From contig JAIZZJ010000002.1 of NCBI GenBank assembly GCA_022828445.1, positions 1,302,001 through 1,366,000 on the forward strand: a stretch of DNA of 64,000 bases, written 5' to 3'. The position numbers and the translations under genes are program-made. Positions 21,084-31,500 of this stretch are shown piece after piece. How positions within the stretch are numbered: the stretch's first letter is position 1; every line of letters begins with the position of its first letter. The DNA is from Graphiopsis chlorocephala (Eukaryota; Ascomycota; Dothideomycetes; Cladosporiales; Cladosporiaceae). The notes below the pieces were generated by a model. That model had not been told where the DNA came from. It searched no databases and worked only from the letters and a program-made list of their open reading frames with translations.

Positions 21084-22264
21084 ATGGCTAAGCTTTTCCT
21101 GTAAGTAACGAGCAAGAGAGACGAAGTAATATGTTTCTAAGAGGCTACAGCACCGGTGCAACTGGCTACATTGGTGGTGATTTCCTCCACGCAATCACCA
21201 AAGCTCACCCAAAGCTTGCCATTACTGCACTTGTACGACAAAATTCTGCGGCCACAAAGCTGAAGGAACTGTACCCTCACATCGATACTGTCGAAGGTGG
21301 CCTCGACGATTCTGAGCTCTTGATCAAAGCTGGAGCCGAGTCCGATGTAATTTTGAGTCTGTGTTCTGTTCTCTCATGATCACGAGCAACCTCTAATTCT
21401 ACGCAGATCTCGCAGCCACGAGCCACCTACCCAGTTTGAAGTCGTTTCACAAGGGAGCTTCCGAGAGACGGTCAAGTATGCCTGCATACATACCTGGCTC
21501 TGCTGGATGTAATATACTGACCAGCCTAAGCGCACATCATCCAAATCTCCGGAGCGACGATGGTCTCTCAAGATGAGATCAAGGCCAAGAACTTTGGGAA
21601 CAGCACCGATGACCACTACGGCGACATTCAAGACGAGGAGCGGCTTCGAGCCACGATTCGCAAGCACCAAAACCGAACCGTCGATAACTTCGTACTGGAC
21701 ATCTCCGAACTCACATCAGCCGTCAAGACTGCACTAGTCATCCCGTCGTTGATCTACGGCAAAGGCAGAGGTTCCGGCAACCAACGCAGCATACAGATCC
21801 CAGAGCTTGCCCGCATCGCTCTTGAAAGGAAGAGAGCGGTGCAAATTGGTGCTGGTGCCAATGTCTGGAGCAACGTACACATCTCCGATCTGAGCTCATT
21901 GCTTGTGAGCCTTGTAGAGAGCGCTATCTCTGGGTCAGACGACAAACGCATCTGGGGTTCGAGCGGTCTTTTCTTTGCTGGAGCTAATCACGGTATAAGC
22001 TTCGCATCAGCCGTCAAGCAGATTGCGACGGCAGCGCATGACTCTAATTTCCTGCCCGACACTGAGGTGGACGAGATTAGTGCCAGTGAAGCAGACAAGC
22101 TCTCGCCGCATGCATCTGATATCGTGGGCACGAATGCTCGTACTTTGAGCGAACGAGCCCAGGACGTCTTGCGATGGACGCCGCAAGGGCCGACATTGGA
22201 AGACGAGATTATGTCAACGGTCATGGTAGAGATTGAACGGCTCAAAGACATTCCAAGCCGTTGA
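21084..22264 (+). CDS. NAD(P)-binding atypical/extended SDR reductase
   Basis: Exons are 21084-21100, 21151-21356, 21407-21475 and 21531-22264, with introns of 50, 50 and 55 nt, giving 341 aa. The first exon is only 17 nt and ends inside the Rossmann motif, which after splicing reads MAKLFLTGATGYIGG, the usual glycine-rich dinucleotide site. Then come ITALVRQNSAATKL and VILNLAATSHLPSLK across intron 2. The third intron must use an AAG acceptor at 21528-21530 to keep frame. The rest resembles NmrA-like and nucleoside-diphosphate-sugar epimerase-like fungal proteins that act on small aldehydes or ketones. A clear YxxxK catalytic pair was not found at the expected place. The substrate is unknown. 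It heads in the same direction as the downstream aldolase gene. Confidence 0.82.
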
Positions 22265-22757
22265 TAGATCATCAACATAGATCAATTCCCGTATGAGTTC
22301 TCATTGTGTTTGACCTTTGTGCCTGTACTACATATGTGCTGAACGTTCATGCCGGAAAGTACAAATTATTTTGGACGACCTGGACCATCAAAGACAGCGC
22401 TGGATTCATTGTATCTTCCAATCCAGTATCGCCACTGTATGTGTCAATGTTTCGAGCCCAAAGTGTATACATGTGGTCACATGAGAAAGCGCTCGTGGTC
22501 CCTTGCCAAATACGATGTTGCACGCCGATCCACACCCATAGTTCATGCTTCCGCCTGTGTTGAGCACACATCAAGGGCGTGCTCCACTCGCTTTGACCGA
22601 TTAGAGCATGATGCAGTTGATAAATATCAGCCATGCCCAAGAGTACATTCTCTAATGATTCACAAACCCGGTTCGCCTTGCAATATCAATCTGCTATCCT
22701 TCAATCAACCAAAGACTAGGCCACATCCACAACACCTGGTAAAAGCTACAGCTCACA
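22265..22757. other. Intergenic, aldolase promoter region
   Basis: No ORF with coding features. It contains an AC-rich leader just before the aldolase start codon. Confidence 0.4.
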
Positions 22758-23684
22758 ATGGGTTCCATCTCCGACACTGCCCCCCAAGAGCTGAAGGGCA
22801 TCATGGTGGCGATCATCACTCCATTCACACCAGACCAGAAGTCCATCGACGAACAGGCGTACAAGACACACATCAACCGTTTGATCGAAGCAGGCGTACA
22901 CGGTCTGGTACCTGGAGGCAGTACCGGCGAATTTACCGTCCTGTCCTACGAAGAACGTAAACAGCTCGTCGAGCTCACCATCAAGTTCGCCGCAGGCCGA
23001 GTACCTGTGCTCGCAGGCATTGGTGATCTCTCCACGGAACGCGTTGTCGATCTCGCTGTTCACGCCGGCCAAGCCGGAGCAGCATCAGTAATGGTTGTGC
23101 CACCATTTTACGACGCACTCAATCTGTCTGAATTGCACGAATTCCTGGGAGAGATTCACAAAGCTAGCAAACTACCCATCTGCTATTACAACATCCCTTC
23201 GGCCTCTGGGGTGACTCTTTCGCCTGCCGAGCTTGCCGGCCTCTCGGCAGTCGGAGTCAAATATATCAAAGACACCTCTGGCAACGCGCCTAGTCTCACA
23301 GATTTGTTGTTCAACAAAGATGACCAAATCACAGCCTTCAACGGCTGGGATACACTCACTTTCTACGGTCTCGCCGCGGGTGCTAAGGGGTCCGTCTGGG
23401 GTGCTACTAACATCATCCCGGAGCTTTCGATGGCGTTGTGGGATGCTGTAGCTGTCAATGGCGACTTGAAGCATGGGCGTGAGCTGTGGCGAAAGATCTG
23501 GCCGGTATGCAACTTCCTTGAGAATGGCAACTATGCAGCAGCGGTCAAGACCGGCATGGAGCTGCGTGGATGGTCTACAGGAGGACTGCGCAAGCCGTTT
23601 GCTCTTCTCAAACATGGCAGGAGACAAGAGCTTGGCAGCTTGTTGAAGGCTGCTGGTGTGTCTGTTGTGGAGCAGCGTTCGTAA
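22758..23684 (+). CDS. DHDPS/NAL-family class I aldolase or dehydratase
   Basis: A single-exon gene for 308 aa, the usual length of this TIM-barrel family (dihydrodipicolinate synthase, N-acetylneuraminate lyase, 2-keto-3-deoxy-sugar-acid aldolases and dehydratases). Landmarks are the substrate-carboxylate loop PGGSTGEF (53-60), the proton-relay Tyr144 in YYNIPSASG, and the Schiff-base Lys171 in KYIKDTSG. Fungi make lysine by the aminoadipate route, so a true DapA role is unlikely. Fungal members instead cleave or dehydrate keto-deoxy sugar acids or act on 4-hydroxy-2-oxoglutarate. With the neighbouring aldehyde dehydrogenase, 2-hydroxyacid oxidase and reductase, a sugar-acid or hydroxyacid breakdown route is the best guess. 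The ATG is preceded by a good context (CACAATGG). It converges on the regulator gene. Confidence 0.9.
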   Translation: MGSISDTAPQELKGIMVAIITPFTPDQKSIDEQAYKTHINRLIEAGVHGLVPGGSTGEFTVLSYEERKQLVELTIKFAAGRVPVLAGIGDLSTERVVDLAVHAGQAGAASVMVVPPFYDALNLSELHEFLGEIHKASKLPICYYNIPSASGVTLSPAELAGLSAVGVKYIKDTSGNAPSLTDLLFNKDDQITAFNGWDTLTFYGLAAGAKGSVWGATNIIPELSMALWDAVAVNGDLKHGRELWRKIWPVCNFLENGNYAAAVKTGMELRGWSTGGLRKPFALLKHGRRQELGSLLKAAGVSVVEQRS

Positions 23685-23825
23685 GTCACTTTGGACGAAC
23701 AAATACATGGTATAACTCTCGTGTCATCATCGTCGTTACTGTTGAAGATTCAAGTAATAACTTGTGGAGAGACAAAAACTGTTTGAACACAATTCTGACA
23801 AGCAGGGTAGCGTCGCAGCCGCCTC

Positions 23826-26234
23826 TCAATCTTTTGCGACGTCGAGCCAACTTATGGTCCAATCATCAGTCTGTTGCCGATGCTCCCAAACTCTTCGGGC
23901 AATTTGGGACATTCTACGTATGGTAAAGAACGCTGCGCATGCTTCGATCCGGGCCAAGCAAGCCAGCGCGCGAGCCTGAAGAGTTTCAGTGGCTGCCTCG
24001 CACGCCACTACAAAAGAAGCCCAGGCAACGAGCAGCACCAAGTCGTCTCCACGGCCCAATTCATTAAGGCATTGCTCCAGGTAGTCAAGTGCTTTTGTCA
24101 CCGAGTCGTGTAAGATCATAGCATCCACCCTTTGGACCTGGCGATAGAAATATAGGATGAGTGCTTGATGGACAGCAAGTGTAAGGGGGCTTGTCGGCGA
24201 GCCTTCGTCAGTATCAGCTTCGTGTAGGCGCAGCGTCCACAAATTACGTTCCAGCTTTTTGGTATGACGCCTCAAGGCATCCGAGACTCGCTTGGAGGTG
24301 ATCGCCACAGCCTCAAGGCGCTGCCTACCGTTCGCCAGCTTGACTGTTTGTGACAATAACGTCAATAGCGTCTCTGGGACGCCATAAATCTTTGTGTAGA
24401 GAGTCTCTTGCCAATAACCATTCACATCAAGATGGATATCATGGTAGCCGACCTCGGATGTCTTCTCTGAAGTTGGGTCCAGTCCAGTCTCCAAGGTCTC
24501 CTCTGTGACTGAGAATCGCTCGACTGAACCATTTGCGATCAAGCGACTGCATCGGCCTGTGACGAAGCAAATACTTTCCATAACGATGCGGAAGTAAGTG
24601 TACATGTGCAAAAGCGCACGATATTGGAATGATTTGTGCAAGTTCGGAACACTCTGGCGGCGAATAAGGCGTTCAGCCTCGACCAAGTGAGCCATCGTCT
24701 TACTAGGCTCATGATAGAGCTGGATTTTAGTCAGTGGCTGGTACCCCGTGGCTGTTTAGTGATCAAACTTACGGATACCAGACACATTGACAGAGTCGCC
24801 GATAGAAGTTCTTGGCCATCAGGCTGAGGCGTGTCGGAGTGTAAGGCGCGTTGCAGATAAAATTGAGCGGCTTCGTCGGCGCTCTTGCCAGTCTCACGCC
24901 AGTGCGAGTTGTTAGTAAGTAGTGCCTCTGGGCCTTGCATAGTGAAGGCACTGTTTGCCAGTGTGGAGTAGAAGATTGATGACGAGACATCGGTAGCTCT
25001 GCCGAATACCGATAGCTCCCCAAAGGTTCGCATAGCCGATGGCAAAACGAACGTGCCCCAGAATGAGTGCTTAGCCGGTTTAGAAGCACCACTTGCGCCC
25101 TCGTAGCATCGCAGTAGTGAGGGTGCGTCCATCAATAAATGTGACCAGTCGGTATGCACTCTGGATTCAGGTGTGTGTGCATCTGTACGGTGATGGATGT
25201 TGGCTTGGCCAGATGTCGCTTCAGCTGCACCTCCTGCAGCGGGGGCATCTGTCAGGTTATCGAAGAAATCCAGACCAGTGAAGTCACCGCCAATCATATC
25301 CAAGGGCATACTCAATTCATGCATAAATTGATCTTCAAGCTGCCAGAAGTCTATCTGCGGGGAAAATCGCATTAAGCGGGTGTCAAAGTCCTCCAGTTCC
25401 TTGAACATGTCGTCTTGCCGGAAGATCTCGATTACTTCAACCGAAGACTCGTTAGGAGCAACATCCTGGCTTGATGATGTTGTTGGTCCCGGAATAAGGG
25501 TTTCAGCTGCCTGTCCATGACAGTGAGAGGTCCCCCCAAATATGTCCGTGGTAGATTTCTGCGAGGCTGTAGCGTCCGTTGTTTCTTCCTCCGCAGATGG
25601 TCTGGAAGTATGAGAGGCGAGCTTCGTGTTCTGGACTTCGAAAACTCCGAACGGTCCAGTGCAAAAGTCGCGTAAAAGCTGCTTGTCGGCATCATGCTGA
25701 AGGCAATAGTCGTCCAGTTGAGCGATCAGGTTTAAAGCAGTCCGGCCGTCGGTGCTCGCTGACAATTGAGCCGACAGGCTCTCGCGTTTGCTTTCTTCAA
25801 ACGCAAGTCAGCGGCGTTCTTGTACACTTTGTTTCACCGCGCACTTCACAGCAAGGGAAATTCTATTACCTGAATAGATGGGATGGCGATACGCCACGTT
25901 GCGCTGTGCACGATGCTGCTGACTTGGTGAGCCATTACCATTGGGTGTATCTACAAGCCAGAGGAGCCTTGATTGATATCCCTGGCAAAACAATCCAAGG
26001 CGTTGACAGGAGCCACATTCCGGGTGCGCTTCGTCACACTACACTGTCAGTACACGTGCCTTCTAAACGCGCATGTAGAAGGCAGGCTTACTTTGAGGTG
26101 TCTTTCTGCATATGGCATTAGGACTTTGATTCATACATAACTGAGGGCCAATGCCACTTACTTCTGCACGTCCCGCAGCCTGTGAAAGTCCTCGTTTGCG
26201 TATTCCGTTTTGTCTTGGTCCTGGTAGGTGCCAT
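23826..26234 (-). CDS. Zn2Cys6 regulator with Fungal_trans_2 (PF11951-type) domain
   Basis: Five exons: 26234-26162, 26105-26092, 26038-25870, 25794-24773 and 24719-23826, giving 723 aa. The second exon is a 14-nt micro-exon. Only when it is included does the zinc cluster appear: C-x2-C-x6-C-x6-C-x2-C-x6-C (residues about 20-46), with CGTCRKRHLKCDE across three exons and CQGYQSRLLWL after the last Cys. The GY..RL.W tail is typical of ARG81/UaY-like regulators with the PF11951 domain, which fills the C-terminal half. Intron 3 (25795-25869) uses an AAG acceptor with a CTGAC 5' of it. It lies tail-to-tail with the aldolase gene, 141 bp apart, and is the natural candidate to control the 17-24 kb catabolic group. 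Confidence 0.9.
26092..26105 (-). other. 14-nt micro-exon inside the zinc-cluster coding region
   Basis: It is flanked by a CAG acceptor (26108-26106) and a GTAAG donor (26091-26087). It encodes the second to fifth residues of RKRHLK between Cys 2 and Cys 3 of the zinc cluster. Automated gene callers may skip it and lose the DNA-binding domain. Confidence 0.8.
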
Positions 26235-28161
26235 GACGCAACACACTCAATCAGGAGGCAGAGCGCAATATGGGCAGTATGGCGCCTGATCTGCCATTCC
26301 AGGTATCGAAGATGTTTCGAACGACAGGAATGATCATTGACTCGAATGAAAAGGTGCGATGAAGACGGGCAACACGAACCAAGTCGTGTGGCGTCAATCG
26401 AGAAAGGAAGGCTTCCACGAGCGGCGGGAGAGCACGGTCGAAGACCCTAACCCTCAAGTGCGCCATCAACTTGCGCCAACATGAAAATGTTCTGGAGATT
26501 ATTGGGAGATACATAGAACTTGCTTTTAACTGTCTTAACTTCAAGAACATATATGTAACCTTTCAACAGTTAACATCCTTCAAGACATTGACAAGGCCGC
26601 AGTACAAGGAGATCATAATTCGGCTAGCCTTCGACCGGAAGGATAAAGAATGACAACTCCTGCCAGATCTTCTCAGGTCTGTTCTTCGTCGGATGAAATT
26701 ATTTCTGTTACACTGATATCTCCTGGTGGCGATTGCTATGGGCCAATCCAATTGCGTTGATAGTACCGCCAGCAACAAGTGTTGGCTCTGATGATTTCTG
26801 CCTCCCTTCGGAGGTTGTGGACTTCTCTCCGAACCAACGGAGGAACGATCGAATGCCGACCCCGTCTGATAAGAACGTCAGCAATCTTTTTGTCACACTT
26901 CGCGTTGTCTTATCTTCTTGCAATAACCATCCCCACTCATACAGCTCAGCACGATGTGTTCATCCGGCATCTTTGTAGCCCGGTGAAGTGGAAGTAAATA
27001 AACGAGGTCGATCTCCTCCGCATTCGTTGTCGTGGCCGGCTGCTTATCTATCCGCCGCTCTCCGTCAGAATTACTGCAGGAACGTCTACTCTGCGGCTAC
27101 CCACATACCGGGTCACCGGACGAAGAACTTCTTGCTAGACGCCTGAGCTACCAGATCGTTTCCGCCCGTTCTGATGGCTCATCGACTGATCCCTTCTGAA
27201 GACGCTTGCGTGTTCTTGTGAACAGGGAGTCTGACAGTACCAATCGCCAATGTCGACATCCACCTTGGAAGAGCAATCACTTCAATGCGCATTCGATACC
27301 AGAGACCATCGAACCCGCTAGTCACCATCACATTACTATCGATGTCTTACTTCCACGTATTATCTTGTGGGCCTTGCGAATGAAGCGAGTCCAGTTCCTG
27401 CAGGAAATTCTCCTCTAGACATATTCCTCCCTGGCACTTTTTGTGGATAAGCACACCAAGCGCAGCCAAGTGTCAATCCCTATGACCTAAATCTAGTCAG
27501 AAATGCCTTATCTTTGCTGCATGTCGCTCCAATAGGACATCCACCAAGCAGTTTTCTGGACTAAATAGGCTTCTCCGCAACGATCTCCACTGCCCAGCAG
27601 GAACTGATCGCCAGATCCATACAGCGATCATCTTCTAATTGTAGCTAATCCCATGAAACCAGAAGCTTTAGTTGAACCAATCCACTGGTAGCGCCTTCGT
27701 TGCCTCCGAAAGTGGATATGAGCCCTAGGCTTGTCGACGACATACGAAAGGTTATCTTGCTTAACAGCGTCACCTAAGATCACAATACTGCTCTTGGCGT
27801 AGCAAACAAGATACGCTATGGACATCTCATGAACCCACTCTGACCTCCATCAACCGGAGACTAATACAACAGGAAGCCTGCCTACCAATGAACGGCTTAT
27901 CTTTCAATCACAAGAGGCACTGCGATCGACATAAACTAACAAATCATCACAATTCGGATCATGAACAACTTTGACAAATCGCTCGAATGGTGAGGCTCTT
28001 GGATGGAGAGAAGGGTATAAGTATCACGTCGTCTTTCAGCATCTTGCTCAATCCGAAACTCATCAACTCACAACGTCCAATCCTCTTAACACCATCGCAT
28101 CCAAACAACTCCCAACCTTCTCAATACGATCAAATCCAACCAACACAACCAACTCTTCAGA
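26235..28161. other. 1.9-kb intergenic region with possible gene relics
   Basis: No complete gene could be built. A minus ORF at 26550-26251 and an open plus stretch near 27035-27200 look protein-like but match no family I know and cannot be joined. The last 150 bp hold the hydrophobin promoter, with a TATA box, and an AC-rich leader. Confidence 0.4.
28016..28023 (+). promoter_or_regulatory. TATA box of the hydrophobin gene
   Basis: TATAAGTA lies 146 bp upstream of the hydrophobin start codon, followed by an AC-rich leader without ATG in the last 100 bp. Strong TATA promoters are usual for highly expressed hydrophobin genes. Confidence 0.55.
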
Positions 28162-28557
28162 ATGCAGTTCTCCACCCTCACCATCGCAGCCTTCGCCGCC
28201 CTCACCTCAGCCGCAGCTCTCAAGCGCGCCCCAGCCGACCTCTGCCCAGCCCTCGATACTCCCCAGTGCTGTCAACTCGACGTTGACGGTGTTGCCGACC
28301 TCACTTGCTCTGCGCGTAAGCCTTGATCAATCGCTGCTGTTTCCCCAGAAAACGATCTAGTTCGCTGACACAGTTGCAATAGCCGAGTCTGATCTCACCA
28401 CGGTCGCCGACTTCGAGGAGTCCTGCAAGTCCACTGGCCTCACTGCCATGTGCTGTACTCTCCCGATTGTATGTTGTCGAACAGTTACTGCGGTTTGATT
28501 AATCGTTGCTGACGCTTATTCCAGGCCGGCGCTGCCCTTCTTTGCAACGCCCCATAA
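28162..28557 (+). CDS. Class II hydrophobin
   Basis: A small secreted surfactant that self-assembles at hyphal or spore surfaces. Exons are 28162-28315, 28383-28468 and 28525-28557, with introns of 67 and 56 nt, giving 90 aa. A signal peptide of about 18 residues (hydrophobic, Ala-rich) comes first. The mature part has eight Cys in the order C-x7-CC-x11-C-x16-C-x8-CC-x10-C. Class II proteins usually have 9-10 residues in the first gap, so x7 is a little short; all later gaps fit. Intron 1 has two in-frame acceptors 9 nt apart (CAG 28371-28373 and TAG 28380-28382). Only the second gives the class II x16 spacing, so I chose it. Both introns sit where class II genes commonly have them. Confidence 0.9.
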
Positions 28558-31500
28558 ATGCAGAGAGCAATGATAGCCCATGCGACGAATCAATTTGAGG
28601 ACGTCAGTGGTTTCTTGGTGGTAATGATGAATGACGGAGGTAATAGATTCTAGGTTTTTTCCGTATCTTGCCAATTGTAATATGACTGCATTCACATATC
28701 AAAGCCGTCCAGCGCGTCTCTGTGGACTCTCGATTAGATGATTGTATCAGCCTGCGTGGATCGATGTCTGTGGTTAGCCCCTCAAACCCAATATGTCAGT
28801 GGCCACCGAATGCCGCGAAGCAGAGTTCTTGCAGGTGTAGCATTTCGAGCTGTCCGTACCAGGAAGCTTCTTAGTCTCTTGGCTTTGGGCCTCCGAACAA
28901 TAAGCACTGGTTCGGGCTTTGATGTTCACGCATATTGCAATGTTTAAGACAAACTGCACTGTGTTGTGTGAGCCAAACGTCCGATGCTTATGAAGCATCC
29001 AAGAGCGATAATCGGCGCCCGCCAACGCCAGAACGAGGCTACAAACTAAGCCTTGGTGCATAGTTACACGTGAAACCATCAGTAAGCTCTCTACAAAATA
29101 GCTGTAATTATTTCCTGTAGCAGACTGAGTTTTTGAGCGCGATTCCTGCGATATCGCAGAACCCCAACCCTAACCCCTGCATCAGCACATCCTGCCACAA
29201 ACACGGAAATAACGACTGGTATTTGAATGTGATTGCAAATGTACTTACGAGCACATGAAAGCTTGTTCATGGTATTGATCTTCGAGTCACGGATTATGCC
29301 CCATGGTCGAAGCAGTATTGAGCTATCTCCGGTGGATGTAATGTAACGAGAGCGTCAAAGATCATCGTGAAGACAACGTCCATCAGAAATCGTTCCGTTA
29401 CATGCACCGTTGCTGCTGGCCCGTACTCGGACACAGATTCAACGCTTCTCTACGGGCCATGCGACATGAAGACGTAGGCAAACAGAACATGACGACAATG
29501 AGCAGTGCTTGGGATCCAAGAAGAGCGACGGGATCAAGTGCATCGTCCATGAGGTTCGTTTGGTAGGCGTATCTGATGACCCTGCGAAGCGTTTCTTGCA
29601 CGGCATCTTGCAGTCCCGACAGTAGCTCGAGACCACACATCACTCTCAACCCGAGCTCAATCGACCATGACCATCCAAGATCTAAAGATCCATTTCTCAA
29701 CAGCGCATCACGGGACCAACCAACCACCACATCGGTTTCGCCACAAAGCAACCAACAACGATCCATCTGTCCGTCCTCGCCGTCCAACCCATCCGCACAA
29801 ACCAAACTACCGACGACAACTCTCGGTGGCAAACCACTCATCTCATCCCATCACGTGAAGACAGCAACCCCGAGCTCGCAAGCAACAAACGGTGGGTCAC
29901 CAAAAAGTGGCGCGAACATCTCTCCCAGCGCCGAACCAAAGCCAAAATTAATCCAAGCCATCTCCACAAGTCCCAAAGCCCCCTCTCATCAGATGAGAGA
30001 GAAAGTAGGAGCAAGAGCCACCAAAAAGCCAGTAAGCCAGTGTTTCATCCTCCCAAAAGGAGCCGGCTGGGGCGCTCGGACTTGCACAAACAAGTGTGGG
30101 ATTTTGATAAGCTGCACCGGAACCAGCAGCATCAGTGGAGCCGTGCGCTTGTTGCGCCAAAGGTGCCTCTTCGGCGGGAGCAGGCACCCAGTCACCGTGG
30201 TGGTGGCAGTTGCGCACTACTGGTCGTTAGGTGGATATGGCAATTGGACCTTCCGCTTTCTGTTTAAGCTACTCTTCTATCTACAGGAATCAAGGTGGAG
30301 TTGGAGAAGTTTGGAACAAGGATGTCTTCACGTGCGCGGTGCGCGAACCGGGAGCTGGGACTAAGAGTATGGAGCCCATTCTGTTCGCCTCCTTTTGCTT
30401 TGGTTGCGTTGAGAGCACTTGGACATTTGATTGCGTATGCGTCTGCGGTTTTTTCTTGGTATGTGTTCATGCTAGGCTACTGGGAGAATTGCGGTTCGCT
30501 TGGAAGGAAGGTAATGGATAGGGAGTGTGATGCGGTGCATTGTTGCTCGTTTTCGTACCATATCGTATCATCGCATATGTACACATGCAGTGCTGGGCAC
30601 TGCTGGTTCGTGCTTTTTTACTTTGCTGCCCGGCAGATCAAGGAGCTGGACTTCATCGTGAGGCTTGCAGCTAGTTTGTTGGGTGGCGCTGGGGTCAGAG
30701 AGGGCAGGAATCAGGACGGCAGATGAGGCAGGAACGACCTTTGCGCTTGTGAACAGTGTTGGGCGACGGACTTGCTTAGGTGAACCAGATGGGCGGTAAT
30801 TCTCACAGTTGCACCAAGCACATGGCACCAGGATTTATGGATGGACAGAAGGAATCGGGTTTGTGTTAATGCAACTGCCTGCCTGTTCTTCACGTGGCGT
30901 GCAGCGTTTCAGCGCGACGTATGGAGTAAGTGATCGGTGAAATCTACGCAGAGAAGTGGAAAGCGACGATCACCGCCTGTCTCCACGAAGTCAACGAGCG
31001 TCGATCTGGAGATTGCGATGGAATAAACTTCGGGCCTTGCTCCTTGTCGTAAGACATTTTGTCTATATCTCTCGTCGGGAACTAGACATGTGCGAGCTTT
31101 CAACAAAAGACAATCTCGCGTGACCTCAACGGCAGCGTGCGCACACCCAAGCTTAGAGCGTCGTACGGTTTAGCCGGATGTTACGTTGAACGTGCACTGG
31201 CATGGCAGTGTGGCAGGACCACGATTGCTCCCTCGAAAAGGCCGAGGTCTGCATCATCAGAGCAAGAGAAGCTATACCAAAGCAAAAGCGCACTTGCAAC
31301 TAGGCGGTGGAGAAGGGAGAACATCCCGCGAATGAGAAGCGGCTCTGCAGACTCGGGAGGCTTGCAGGCGTAACAATCCTCCGGCTCCTGCTTGCTGTAG
31401 ATCAATCAATCGGGCGGCCGATGCTAGAGACGCCGGGCAAGCAGATTAAAGGCACCGAGGTGGAGGAGTAGTGAAAGAGGGGCGCGAGATGAGTGTTTAG

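Noticed and set aside
29576..30364. Plus-strand ORF of 262 residues beginning with ATG
   Set aside because: Ser/Pro/Thr-rich at first and then compositionally different, no domain, no splicing or conserved motif; kept only as an open question in the gene-poor region.
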